The notes: generated by a model not told the origin, from the sequence alone. Numbered from the stretch's first letter, positions 49,578 through 59,007 are shown. The stretch: 64,000 nt of DNA from Paenibacillus sp. FSL R5-0912 (GCF_000758605.1 NZ_CP009282.1:5890001-5954000); one strand, 5' to 3'. Made by a program: numbers and translations.

Positions 49578-52500
49578 TCAAGGTGCAGCTACGGTTCCGT
49601 TGTTCGTCAGCACAATGTCATCGACGTCCACCGCAAGATGGCCTGTACCGCCATCCGTTATATTCCCCAGCTCAAAAGAAATCCGGCCGATGGAGGTGCT
49701 GCCTCCGGCAACATCGAATTCCAGGGTATATTCCGCGTATTCCGTATCAAGATCTACCACCTTGCTCGTATACCCGTTCCAGGTGTAATTGTTCGCGACA
49801 TCCAGCCAGCCGATGCTGATGTTCATTTTGCGCGCTGCTTCTGCCTTAGCTTTGAAGGTAAGTGTATAATGATTGCCATCGTTGTAGGCTACTCCCTCGT
49901 AATAGACCTGCCGGTCCCAGCTGTTCGTCCCTGTGGAACCGACCTGGATCTGCAGCGCCCCATTCACATTGTCAATGGACAGCTCGCCGCTGTCGGAGGA
50001 ATAGCTGCTCCAGCCCTTAAGCGGAGCCGAGAAGTCTCCGTTTGGAATCAGATTCTCCCCATACGCCTCACCCGCCATGACCGGGCTCACCTGCAGCAGG
50101 GAAATATTGCTCAGTCTAACCGTATGCTCTCCCAGCAGCCCGTTAACCTTGCCCAGACTGAACTGCAGCACAGCAGCGGGATCGCTTGCCGGAGCAGTGA
50201 ACAGATATTCATAATGTCCGCCCGCTTCGCTCAGACTTACTGTCTCGTTCGTATACGGGGTCCAATTATTGTCCGAAGTACCGTCATGCTGAACAAGCAC
50301 CCGGATATCTCTGGCTATTGATGCCTCCCCATCGAAGCGAAGCAGGTACTTCTTGCCCAATTCTACCGGTACTCCCCCTTGCTTCACCTGTACGTTCCAG
50401 TCTTCATCACCGGTGCCGCCAAGGTCAACCCGCAGTGCACCATACACAGCGTTCATTACGGTGTTCTTCACCGGATTACTGTCCCAATCCCTCTTGTACA
50501 GCGTCCAGCCTTCGGTAGAATCGCCCTTGAAGCGGCCGTTCACCACCAGCTCGCGGGTCAGATCCAGCCAGGCCAGATTATAGCCGCTGCCGCCAAGACG
50601 GAAGTAATAGATTCCGGCAGGCAGCTCAAGCGGTGCCCCGATGATTGCGCGGTAGGAATGAAGTCCTCCGGTATCTCCGATTGCCGTACTATAGACAGAG
50701 GTCGTCACTACACTCTGTTTGCCGGCATCCAGAACCGACAGCTCCAGCCCGGAGTCTGCCTGTATACTGGATACCCGGGCCACGGGAACAATGCTGGCAG
50801 CCTGAGGCAGCACCACTTTGTATTCTACATAGTCGCCCTGGTCCATATCCGTGATGTCCTTGCCGCCTTCGCCGCTCGGAATCAGGCCGGTACCCGATGA
50901 TCTCCAGTTCTGGTCCCCCCGCAGATGCAGGTAGTTAGTGAATACAGGCGGATCAATCATCCTTACCAGACGTACATTGTCAATCTCGGTCTGCCCCGGA
51001 GCCTGGCCCAGAAGGAACGATAATGTACCTTCAGTTCCGGACGCGCCGGACAGCTCTATTTCCGCTGTATAGCTCTTCCACTCCGGCGTCAGAGTGAATG
51101 TTGCCCCGTCAGGATAGACGGTCTTCCCATCGCCGCCGTCCAGCTTGATGCCGACCGGCTGCTCCTGCTCCGATCTCGCCTCGAACGTAAGCTGATAGAC
51201 TCCCCCGGCTGTCACAGGGATTCCTGTCTGGATCAGCGTCACATCCTCAGCCGAGCCTCCGGCTGTCTGGACATCTGCCTTGAATTCACGCTTCATCAGC
51301 GGCAGTTCCAGAGCATTGGTTACACTGGCTTTCGCAGCAGCGCCCGATTCCGGCTTAACGGCGAAGGTCCAGTAGCCCAGCCGCCCTTCTCCCAGCTCGA
51401 ATCCGCCATTATAGATCAGGTTGCCGTCAGGCAACGGAGTACGTACCACTGGCAGGGGCTCCGTCTCTACCACCCTGACATTGTCGAAATAGGCTGCAAT
51501 GTCGTTCAGACCAAGATTGAACTCGAAACGGACATTGTTATCGGAACTCTTCGACATGTTGAAGGTATATTCATACGATTGCCAGTTCGGCGTAAGCTGG
51601 AAATTGCGTTCCATGGAATAAGCCGTCCATCCGCCGCCGAATTCGGTCAGCTTGCTCATCAGCGGTCGGGCCGCATCCGCCTTGGCATCGAATGTGACTT
51701 TGTAGGACTTGCCCTTCTCCAGCAGAAGCGGCTTCTGAGCGAGCTGAATGGAATAGTTCTGGGTTCCAGCTTTGCTGACAGCCACCTTCACCGCCTTACC
51801 CTTTTCTATATCGTCAACGACGGAAGCTGTTCCCTCACCCCCCGCATTCTCGATCAATTCCCAATATTCCGGCGGGCCTTGAACCGCTTCTGCACCCGTA
51901 AAGTCACCGTTATAAATCTGGTTCCCGTCGGCAAGGGCAGGGCGCTGCGGAGTCGACAGCTCCGGCTTTGTCGGCCGTTGTCCTGTTACGTCCGGCCATT
52001 GATCGAGCTTGTTGTACTTGTAGACCCGGACATAATCGACATACATTTTGTCCGACTGGAAGTCAGCTGCCGGGTTACCCGGCCAATCGCCGCCCACTGC
52101 CAGATTAAGAATCATATAGAACGGCCGGTCAAACGGTGCGGGATAGGTATAATAATCCGGCTGGCCTTCAGCCTTCGTTCCCCAATCGCTTGTTTCAAAA
52201 TACATTTTACCGTCCACATAATACCGGATCAGTCCCGGGAGCCATTCCAGTGTGAAGTCATGATAAGCATCAGCGAACGTCGTGCCCTCCGGCAGAATGT
52301 AGGTCTTGGACTGTGACGTATGCGGGATGTCGTAATGAAGCGAACCATGAACCGTTCTCGGGTACAGATCAGCCTTCTCTGCATCACCGGCCACCGGTCC
52401 CGTTAATTCCATAATGTCCATCTCGCCGCTTCCCGGCCAAGGTCCGTACTGCTTCTCTTCGTCGGTTGGCATCATCCAGATGGCCGGCCACATGCCCTGC

Positions 52501-54116
52501 TGAATCGGCAGCTTGGCGCGCACCGTGAATTTGCCGTAAGTCCAGTCGCCCTTCAGCTTGGAGGTCAGCTTGCCGGAAGTATACGACTTCCCGCCGTATG
52601 CTTCCTTCCGTGCTTCCAGTGCCAGCACACCCTGTCCGCTCTCGGTTTCGAGCGAAGCGTTGTCCGGATGATAATATTCGAGTTCATTGTTGTATACCGT
52701 TCCGGTATCCTGCACATTCCATTTGGTCTTATCTATGGAGCTACCGTCGAATTCGTCGTTCCAGACCAGCTCCCATGGATTGTCAGGGGTTGGCGGAGTA
52801 ACCACCGGTGTTGCAGTCGGCGTTGCCCCAGCTGTCGCTGTTGGGGCAGGTGTCATAAGTGCAGGCGTTGGCATCGCTCCGCCTGAATCCCCTCCGCTCC
52901 CCGTAAAGGTGGCGGCTGCGCTTGCCTGCGGCAAAGCTCCATTACCGGACAAGCCCCGAAGCGTCTCACCAGCCTTGAGTGCTAGGCCGTTGAGCAGCAC
53001 ACGATCCGCTTGGGTCTCCAGCAGGCCGATGTCCCCCCGGTTCATAATCTCTGATCCGGCAGCGCCGGGACCGATAATCAGTGCTTCCACCCTTGTGCCG
53101 GCCCCAATCTCAACCTTGGCCGGCTGGAGCAATTCAATCCGGGCTACGGAGCTGCTATCCTCCAGCACGAGCCGTACCGGGGCTTTGGGCTTGTTCAGCT
53201 TGATCTGTCCCAGTGAAGATTTACGGAAAACTACCGAATGGTCACCACCTCCCGAGATATGAGTGGTTCCCTGCACCTTGATTCCCGAGAACGATACCTC
53301 TCCCTCTCCTACTCCGGCAGTCACATAGAGATTCCCGCTAACCGGTCCGCCTTCGATCTGTACATTCGCCCGGTTCACAATTACATTGCCGGACACCCCG
53401 CCAATCGAATAGCTTCCTTCGCCTGAACTGATCCACCCGATCATCCGGCCCAGGAGCTCCGCCAGTTCAGCCCGGGTCATCTGCGTCTGCGGATTCAGCT
53501 TGCCATCCGGCCCGCCGTGCAGGTAGCCTGCGTCAAGCATGGCACTCACTGCTTCCCGGGCATAGCCGCTGACCGCTGATCCGTCAGGCTGCGCGGCCAG
53601 CGTAGTTGGCGAAGCCGCCTCCAGGCCGAAAGCCCGGCTCAGCATCGTCATGGCCTCCTGCCGGGTTACAGCCGCTCCCGGCTGAAACCGTCCGTCCGCG
53701 TAACCTTGGATTATGCCGGCTGCACTAATCCCGCCCACATCCTTGCCATACCAGGAAGAAGCGCTTACATCACTGAACACAGCCGTTCCCGGAGCTGAGT
53801 AACGAAACACACGGCCCAGGATAACCGCTATCTCTGCGCGCGAGATTGCACGGCTTGGTCCAAATCTTCCCTGCCCATTCCCCTGCAGGATTCCGGCGGC
53901 TGCCAGCCTGTCCACCGCTGGCGAAGCCCAGTGCTGATTCATATCGGCAAATGCTGCCTTTCCGGCTACAATAGCGCCGCTTGTGCTTGTGCCTGCGGCT
54001 GATACGGGAAGCTTTTCCAGTCTCTCTGCTCCTGCCACTCCCGTGTTTCCCGGAAGCTGAATCCCTGACAGCAGCATACCGGCAATCAGCAGCTTGGATA
54101 TTCCTTTACGGTACAT
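49578..54116 (-). CDS. S-layer-anchored multidomain GH16 glucanase (laminarinase type)
   Basis: This 1512-residue exported enzyme should cut beta-1,3-glucan at the cell surface. Order: signal peptide (1-30); three SLH domains (about 54-230) that bind cell-wall polymer; a repetitive beta-rich region (about 235-390) resembling a beta-helix; a Thr/Pro linker (about 415-447); GH16 (about 449-703) with GEMDIMELTG, nucleophile E565 and acid/base E570; two CBM4/9-like modules (about 725-1030); a CBM6-like module; and two more CBM4/9-like modules to the C-terminus. The inserted Met in E-x-D-x-x-E marks the laminarinase branch rather than the licheninases nearby. It may be co-transcribed with the transporter operon. 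Confidence 0.93.
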   Translation of the reverse strand: MYRKGISKLLIAGMLLSGIQLPGNTGVAGAERLEKLPVSAAGTSTSGAIVAGKAAFADMNQHWASPAVDRLAAAGILQGNGQGRFGPSRAISRAEIAVILGRVFRYSAPGTAVFSDVSASSWYGKDVGGISAAGIIQGYADGRFQPGAAVTRQEAMTMLSRAFGLEAASPTTLAAQPDGSAVSGYAREAVSAMLDAGYLHGGPDGKLNPQTQMTRAELAELLGRMIGWISSGEGSYSIGGVSGNVIVNRANVQIEGGPVSGNLYVTAGVGEGEVSFSGIKVQGTTHISGGGDHSVVFRKSSLGQIKLNKPKAPVRLVLEDSSSVARIELLQPAKVEIGAGTRVEALIIGPGAAGSEIMNRGDIGLLETQADRVLLNGLALKAGETLRGLSGNGALPQASAAATFTGSGGDSGGAMPTPALMTPAPTATAGATPTATPVVTPPTPDNPWELVWNDEFDGSSIDKTKWNVQDTGTVYNNELEYYHPDNASLETESGQGVLALEARKEAYGGKSYTSGKLTSKLKGDWTYGKFTVRAKLPIQQGMWPAIWMMPTDEEKQYGPWPGSGEMDIMELTGPVAGDAEKADLYPRTVHGSLHYDIPHTSQSKTYILPEGTTFADAYHDFTLEWLPGLIRYYVDGKMYFETSDWGTKAEGQPDYYTYPAPFDRPFYMILNLAVGGDWPGNPAADFQSDKMYVDYVRVYKYNKLDQWPDVTGQRPTKPELSTPQRPALADGNQIYNGDFTGAEAVQGPPEYWELIENAGGEGTASVVDDIEKGKAVKVAVSKAGTQNYSIQLAQKPLLLEKGKSYKVTFDAKADAARPLMSKLTEFGGGWTAYSMERNFQLTPNWQSYEYTFNMSKSSDNNVRFEFNLGLNDIAAYFDNVRVVETEPLPVVRTPLPDGNLIYNGGFELGEGRLGYWTFAVKPESGAAAKASVTNALELPLMKREFKADVQTAGGSAEDVTLIQTGIPVTAGGVYQLTFEARSEQEQPVGIKLDGGDGKTVYPDGATFTLTPEWKSYTAEIELSGASGTEGTLSFLLGQAPGQTEIDNVRLVRMIDPPVFTNYLHLRGDQNWRSSGTGLIPSGEGGKDITDMDQGDYVEYKVVLPQAASIVPVARVSSIQADSGLELSVLDAGKQSVVTTSVYSTAIGDTGGLHSYRAIIGAPLELPAGIYYFRLGGSGYNLAWLDLTRELVVNGRFKGDSTEGWTLYKRDWDSNPVKNTVMNAVYGALRVDLGGTGDEDWNVQVKQGGVPVELGKKYLLRFDGEASIARDIRVLVQHDGTSDNNWTPYTNETVSLSEAGGHYEYLFTAPASDPAAVLQFSLGKVNGLLGEHTVRLSNISLLQVSPVMAGEAYGENLIPNGDFSAPLKGWSSYSSDSGELSIDNVNGALQIQVGSTGTNSWDRQVYYEGVAYNDGNHYTLTFKAKAEAARKMNISIGWLDVANNYTWNGYTSKVVDLDTEYAEYTLEFDVAGGSTSIGRISFELGNITDGGTGHLAVDVDDIVLTNNGTVAAP

Positions 54117-54292
54117 TCAATAATCCCCCTTATGCAGAACCTTGCAGAATCCGGCGTTGCCGCCAGTCGATTTCAGTATAGAGCCCGTATCCCGGAGGCG
54201 ACATACCAATTCGTTAGCACATATAACAAAGATGCAACTTCCTCATTTATAGGAGAAGTTATCCTGTAAACAGACGCTGTCCAGGGTCCACA

Positions 54293-54342
54293 CACAACAA
54301 AAACCAGCTCATCCTGGACCAGGATTGGCTGGTTTTTGTGTT
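54293..54342 (-). terminator. Strong hairpin terminator upstream of the SLH-glucanase gene
   Basis: CAAAAACCAGC...ATCCTGG pairs with CCAGGAT...GCTGGTTTTTG; on the minus strand the arm runs into TTTTTGTTG. It insulates the glucanase gene from the iscS-like operon. Confidence 0.85.
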
Positions 54343-54414
54343 GTAGAAGATTGAAGACCCGTTTCGTGGAACATCCACCGCAGGCTTGCGGATGAACTGC
54401 TTAAGAGCAAACAA

Positions 54415-54453
54415 GGCTGACCCAAGCATCCATTCGATGCTTTGAGGTCAGCC
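54415..54453 (-). terminator. Second hairpin after the zinc-ribbon gene
   Basis: GGCTGACC pairs with GGTCAGCC around an inner AAGCATC/GATGCTT hairpin. On the minus strand it is followed by TTGTTTG, 49 bases past the gene stop. Confidence 0.65.
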
Positions 54454-54501
54454 CCACGGCGAATCTATGTAACTTTATCCGGGAATGAATCAGGCTAATG
54501 A

Positions 54502-54711
54502 TCAGGAGGATGCATGGATCTGCGGGAAATCCTGTGCAACATCTTCACCCGAGAACAGATCGTCAAGCGAACTGAGCGTGCCATCTTCTTCAACCTGATA
54601 AACCGACATTTTCTCGCCGTTGACCGTAAGTTCGATGAAACAGCCCCAGCAATAGAACTGGTGGGAACCGATCTTGCCGATATCCTTGGAGTTGCAGTTT
54701 GGACACTTCAT
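54502..54711 (-). CDS. Small zinc-ribbon protein
   Basis: This 69-residue protein begins MKCPNCNSKDIGKIGSHQFYCWGC; the two C-x-x-C pairs should bind zinc. The acidic C-terminal half has no recognisable domain. The ATG at 54711 fits the AGGTGG site upstream better than one nine bases earlier. It follows the PRC-barrel gene by 14 bases, so both are probably in one operon with the cysteine desulfurase gene. Function unknown. Confidence 0.78.
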   Translation of the reverse strand: MKCPNCNSKDIGKIGSHQFYCWGCFIELTVNGEKMSVYQVEEDGTLSSLDDLFSGEDVAQDFPQIHASS

Positions 54712-54725
54712 ATAATACATTCCAC

Positions 54726-55256
54726 CTATCCGTTAACAATATTAATGGCTTTTTGAAGCCGTTCTTCGCTCATCGCAGGAACCAGTACCGAATTCTCCCC
54801 GATAGACATTCCTTCAGAACAAGGCAGCCATTTGCGGCCTTCGATCAAATCAGTTACAAGCCCGTCACTGATTTCCAGCGCTACTATTGTGTTTCCCATC
54901 TTTTGGTCAAAATAAACATCGGATATTCGTCCAAGTATCGTTCCGGATGCTGTAAGCACCTGCAAATCCTTCAACTTGTTCTTTCCCAAGAGGAAAGTAT
55001 ACGGTATATGGTCAGCGTCGGTCTTAACAATCGACTCTTTGTTGCGGATCATGACAGCATCTTCGCCATAAGCGACAATATCATCCCATGCCACAACTTT
55101 CACATGACTGGAGAAAAAAGTTTTGCTTTCCAGTTCAATACCCGTAATGTTCCAGTTTGAATCCAGTCCAATATCGATTATTTCACCGACTTCAGTACCT
55201 TCTTCAACTTCATATACGGTGAGGCCAATCATATCTTGAAGTTTCATGGCGTTCAA
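54726..55256 (-). CDS. PRC-barrel domain protein (YrrD-like)
   Basis: The 176-residue protein has two PRC-barrel-like halves: about 4-80 (LQDMIGLTVYEVEEGTEVGEIIDIGLD) and about 90-170 (LKDLQVLTASGTILGRISDVYFD). PRC barrels bind RNA or protein partners; the function of YrrD is unknown. In B. subtilis yrrD lies in the region containing the cysteine desulfurase yrvO, which fits the gene upstream. A TTG start at 55256 suits AAGGTG eight bases before; an ATG nine bases further is the alternative. Confidence 0.82.
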   Translation of the reverse strand: MNAMKLQDMIGLTVYEVEEGTEVGEIIDIGLDSNWNITGIELESKTFFSSHVKVVAWDDIVAYGEDAVMIRNKESIVKTDADHIPYTFLLGKNKLKDLQVLTASGTILGRISDVYFDQKMGNTIVALEISDGLVTDLIEGRKWLPCSEGMSIGENSVLVPAMSEERLQKAINIVNG

Positions 55257-55335
55257 AGTCCCCTCACCTTAAATAGTGCTTACGAGTTCCCTGAAGCTAG
55301 AAACCTTCCAAGCGGATGCCAGACCGCAAAAATGC

Positions 55336-56487
55336 CTAGTCTTTAGTACGCAGCCGGTTTAAGATGGTTCCAACTTTTTGGGCAACAACCTGCATTTCTT
55401 CATTAGTATTACCCAAACCTGTACTAAAGCGAATCGCCGAGTTCAAAAGTTCTTCCGGAAGCTTCATCGCCTGCAGGACATGCGAGATTTCCAGAGAGCC
55501 CGAGGTGCAGGCTGAACCACTGGCGGCCGCAATCCGCTCCATATCGAGATTCATCAGCAGCACATCTGTCTTCGCACCCGGGAAGCTTACATTCAGAATT
55601 CCGGGCACCGTCTGCTGTTCATTCCCGTTAATTACATATCCGCCGGCTCCGGCATGCTTGTCCAGCTCCTGCAGCAGTGTACTCCGCAGTCTGACAGCCT
55701 GCTCATGATGCTCCGCAAGTCCGTCTACCGCCAGCTCTACTGCTGTGGCGAAGCCGGCTGTACTTGCCAGGCTCTCCGTACCCGCGCGTCTGCCGCGCTC
55801 TTGAAGTCCGCCATGTTGTCTTGGCTGCAGCGGCGCTCCCCGCCGGACATACAATCCGCCAATCCCCTGCGGACCGCCAATCTTGTGGGCCGAGAAGCTC
55901 ATATAGTCGACAGGCAGCTCGCGGAGCACCATAGGCAGCGTGCCCAGGGCTTGTACAGCATCCACGTGAAAAAGAATGCCCCGCCCGCCCGCTAATCTGC
56001 CAATCTCTTCTATAGGCTGTACAGTTCCCACTTCATTATTCACAAACATTACGCTAATCAATACTGTATCCTCACGCAGGGCAGACTGCACATCCTTGAG
56101 AGAGACAAGTCCTGTGGAATCTACGGGAAGATAAGTAACCTCGAAGCCCTGTTGCTCCAGTTGTCCGCACGTATGCAATACCGCATGATGTTCTACTGCT
56201 GTGGTAATGATATGTTTACCCTTATGAATAGAAGCATAGGCTGCGCCGAACAGAGCGAGGTTATCGCTCTCTGTACCGCCGCTGGTGAACACCCACTCAT
56301 CAGGGGAACAGCCCAAAAAGCCCGCGATCCTGTCGCGCGCTCCATTTACGATTCTTTTGGCCGACCGTCCGAACTGGTGCACACTGGACGCATTGCCATA
56401 CTGGTTCAATAACATATTGTACATAACCGTTGCCACCTCCGGATGAACCGGTGTTGAGGCGGCGTGGTCCAAATAGATGGGTTTCAT
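55336..56487 (-). CDS. Cysteine desulfurase, IscS/NifS family (YrvO-like)
   Basis: The enzyme takes sulfur from cysteine as a persulfide, for tRNA thiolation or Fe-S assembly. The 383-residue protein starts MKPIYLDHAASTPVHPEV. It has EHHAVL (PLP-stacking His), VDAVQALG, the PLP lysine K202 in SFSAHKIGGPQG and the catalytic Cys327 in SGSACTSGSLEISHV. It resembles B. subtilis YrvO, which works with MnmA; no mnmA gene follows here. A PRC-barrel and a zinc-ribbon gene lie downstream on the same strand. Confidence 0.93.
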   Translation of the reverse strand: MKPIYLDHAASTPVHPEVATVMYNMLLNQYGNASSVHQFGRSAKRIVNGARDRIAGFLGCSPDEWVFTSGGTESDNLALFGAAYASIHKGKHIITTAVEHHAVLHTCGQLEQQGFEVTYLPVDSTGLVSLKDVQSALREDTVLISVMFVNNEVGTVQPIEEIGRLAGGRGILFHVDAVQALGTLPMVLRELPVDYMSFSAHKIGGPQGIGGLYVRRGAPLQPRQHGGLQERGRRAGTESLASTAGFATAVELAVDGLAEHHEQAVRLRSTLLQELDKHAGAGGYVINGNEQQTVPGILNVSFPGAKTDVLLMNLDMERIAAASGSACTSGSLEISHVLQAMKLPEELLNSAIRFSTGLGNTNEEMQVVAQKVGTILNRLRTKD

Positions 56488-56726
56488 GACGAGATTCTCC
56501 GCTTCTTGAAATTCAGGATTTTCTTACAGGACTACTCGATTATACTGCTGAACGGTTTCTTTTACCACCTGTTAATAAACACAATATTGTAACATTTGTC
56601 CATGGACCGGATCTTCATTTTCAGCTGGGATTCAGCGTATTTTCAGCCTGCACTCAGCTTTCTTTCCGATGATGTAACGTGGGCTTTTGAGAAAATAAAG
56701 AAACATATATTGAGAGGAGACGCCAA

Positions 56727-57584
56727 ATGTCGCTATCGATTAACAATTATTACAATAAAAAGTACTATGACAACTACGATCTCACCAGTGGCAGCACAAG
56801 CGCTGCCCGCAAAAGCGCCGCCTCCAACCAAGAAGCAAGCAGCTCAAGCCTTACAGATGCTGCGGATTTCAGTGAAATCGCCAAGCTGTTCTTCAATCTG
56901 GAGGGAACAGATGATGCCGGAGAAGACGAATACACGGAGCTATATTCGCCAGCCTCGCTGGGCTCCGCAGCGGGCTCTCAATACGGCGGGGATATGAAGT
57001 CTCTGCTGGCCCAAATTCAGTTGGGCCTTGGGCTTACCGAGACGGATTCAGCAACAGGGGTTACCGGTGAATCCGGCAGCAGTCTGGGCTCTTTACAGAG
57101 TCTGCTCGGCAGCAACGGCCTCTCCTCTTTAAGCGGGGACGGGCTCTTCTCCTTGGTTCAGTCCGTTACATCTGATTCTTCCGCGGCTGGATATGCCGGA
57201 ATTAACTCTTTGGATACAGCTAATGAGACTACGGGACTTCCTGCAATGCTGCAAGCCATGGGCGGATTCCCCCCTCCTTTGGGCTGGAGTTTGGATAGCC
57301 AGGACAACTCAGACAGCTCTGTTAGCACGGATAGTACAGACCGCGCTAACACGCTCAACGAACTAACCTCTCTTGAAGCGGGTCTCACTTCGGAGGATAT
57401 GATGTCCGTGCTGGCCCAGCTGCAGAGAAGTCTTGGAGCATCTGCAAGCAGTTCAAGCACAGCTGACAGCAGCAACAATCCGCTCGCTGCAGTTCAAACC
57501 ATGCTATCCGCGAAGAACTTCTCTACGATGACCAACATTGAGCTGTCCAGCTTGTTCGGCAAGGTCCTCGGGACGCTCGCCTAA
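56727..57584 (+). CDS. Ser/Gly/Leu-rich hypothetical protein
   Basis: The 285-residue protein was not recognised. It begins MSLSINNYYNKKYYDNYDLTSG and has many Ser/Gly/Leu-rich stretches (GSSLGSLQSLLGSNGLSSL), an acidic patch (about 58-70) and a C-terminal FGKVLGTLA. No signal peptide, membrane segment or cysteine is visible. TGAGAGGAGA precedes the ATG and a terminator follows, which supports a real single gene. The composition suggests an extended or spore-coat/structural protein, but that is a guess. Confidence 0.75.
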   Translation: MSLSINNYYNKKYYDNYDLTSGSTSAARKSAASNQEASSSSLTDAADFSEIAKLFFNLEGTDDAGEDEYTELYSPASLGSAAGSQYGGDMKSLLAQIQLGLGLTETDSATGVTGESGSSLGSLQSLLGSNGLSSLSGDGLFSLVQSVTSDSSAAGYAGINSLDTANETTGLPAMLQAMGGFPPPLGWSLDSQDNSDSSVSTDSTDRANTLNELTSLEAGLTSEDMMSVLAQLQRSLGASASSSSTADSSNNPLAAVQTMLSAKNFSTMTNIELSSLFGKVLGTLA

Positions 57585-57626
57585 ACAGAACCGGTTTGCA
57601 TTTCATAGGAAGCCCACAACTCACAG

Positions 57627-57671
57627 AAAAAGCTGTTGCAGAGGTTCGAAACCCCTGTAACAGCCTTTTTG
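57627..57671. terminator. Bidirectional terminator between convergent genes
   Basis: AAAAAGCTGTT-CAG pairs with CTG-AACAGCCTTTTT; A-run on one side and T-run on the other serve both the Ser-rich gene and the DUF523 gene. Confidence 0.85.
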
Positions 57672-57688
57672 TGCAAGCCGCTCAGCAG

Positions 57689-58168
57689 CTATTGCACCGG
57701 AGAATCCGGTTGCTTCAATCTGGAAGCGAGCTGGTCCTCCGATATCACTTCAATCCCGTGCAGCCGCAATAGAGCGGAAGTCACACCCTCACCGGGTATT
57801 TTCACACCGGCAAATGCTCCGTTATAGATCATGGAACTGCCACAGGACGGGCTATTTTCCTTAAGCACCACAAGAGTCGCCGCTAAGCTCCTTGCCTGCT
57901 CCAGTGCCGCATAGGCTCCCTCTATATACATGGCAGTTACATCATTACCTGTTCTGCCGACCACCCGGGCCCGGCCCTCCAGCACATCCCTGCCGCTGCC
58001 GCCTACGATCTCGGCAGGCTCCCGCGGGGTAGAGAAGCCTCCCATCAGCTCGGGGCATACAGCAACCGCCTGATGACTGTCCAGCAGATGCCGGATGCTC
58101 TGATCCAGACAATCCGTGCCGTTATATCTGACCTTCATCCCGGCCAGACAGGAACTTACGATAATCAT
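57689..58168 (-). CDS. DUF523 family protein (YbbK-like)
   Basis: The 159-residue protein matches the DUF523 pattern: MIIVSSCLAGMKVRYNG at the start, VAVCPELMGGFSTPREPAEI in the middle and LKENSPSCGSSMIYNG with the conserved Cys. Its function is unknown; the spaced cysteines (7, about 38 and 108) suggest metal or cluster binding. Convergent with the Ser-rich gene. Confidence 0.9.
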   Translation of the reverse strand: MIIVSSCLAGMKVRYNGTDCLDQSIRHLLDSHQAVAVCPELMGGFSTPREPAEIVGGSGRDVLEGRARVVGRTGNDVTAMYIEGAYAALEQARSLAATLVVLKENSPSCGSSMIYNGAFAGVKIPGEGVTSALLRLHGIEVISEDQLASRLKQPDSPVQ

Positions 58169-58316
58169 AGCAGCCGCCTCTCCTTCGCAATCCTCAGCTT
58201 CATCCTATATAATGCTATACAAGATGTTCTAACATGAGAAATATAGGGGAGCATAGCACGAAGCTGCAATACTGTAAATGCTGTAATCATTGATTACTCA
58301 GGGGGGCACGGGCAAT

Positions 58317-59000
58317 ATGTGCGGAAGATATACCATTACCGTAACACTGGATGAACTGATGACAAGGTACTTTATCGGCGATACTTCCTTCGACCAGTAT
58401 TCACCGAAGTTCAATGCGGCTCCAATGCAGTATATTCCGGCGGTCATTCATGACGGCAAACAGAATAAGCTTGGTCAACTGCGCTGGGGACTTCTGCCTT
58501 CCTGGTCCAAGGAGGACAAGAACGCCGCCAGGCTGATCAATGCCCGCAGTGAATCGCTGCTGGAGAAAGCCTCCTTCAAAGGGCTGGTCGCGTCCCGCCG
58601 CTGCATCATTCCGGCAGACGGCTTCTATGACTGGAAGGTCTATGAGGGCGGCAAGCAGCCGATGAGAATCACCCTGCGGGACGGGCAGCTTTTCTCTATG
58701 GCCGGCCTGTATGATATTTGGGTCGACCCCAGCGGCAAAAGAATCGCTACCTGCACCATCATCACCACCGCATCGAACAGCCTGATGGAGGAGATTCATG
58801 ACCGGATGCCGGTCATTCTGAGCAGGGAAACAGAAGCACAGTGGCTGGACCGCAGCAATCAGGACATTCCCGCACTAATGAAGCTGCTGCAGCCTTATGA
58901 CGCAAGGCAGATGCTTGCTTATCCGGTCTCATCAGCCGTAGGCAACGTACGCAATGACTACCGGGAGCTGATTAACAGAGCCGGGGCAGATGCTGTATAA
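58317..59000 (+). CDS. SRAP-domain abasic-site protein (YedK/HMCES family)
   Basis: SRAP proteins form a thiazolidine cross-link through Cys2 with abasic sites in single-stranded DNA and protect them. The 227-residue protein starts MCGRYTITVTLDEL, so Cys2 is exposed after Met removal. It has N75 and R77 in INARSES, D105 in GFYDWK and the conserved His in HDRMPVIL. The start at 58317 is fixed by the need for Cys2 and by AGGGGGG upstream. The position matching E. coli YedK Glu105 is Asp, a conservative change at a catalytic residue. Confidence 0.93.
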   Translation: MCGRYTITVTLDELMTRYFIGDTSFDQYSPKFNAAPMQYIPAVIHDGKQNKLGQLRWGLLPSWSKEDKNAARLINARSESLLEKASFKGLVASRRCIIPADGFYDWKVYEGGKQPMRITLRDGQLFSMAGLYDIWVDPSGKRIATCTIITTASNSLMEEIHDRMPVILSRETEAQWLDRSNQDIPALMKLLQPYDARQMLAYPVSSAVGNVRNDYRELINRAGADAV

Positions 59001-59007
59001 GCGTGGC

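Larger units (their letters stand above)
54117..54501. other. Region upstream of the SLH-glucanase gene
   Basis: The 385 bases hold two minus-strand hairpins (54293-54342 and 54415-54453) that would end the upstream operon, then the presumed glucanase promoter. No gene was seen. Confidence 0.6.
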
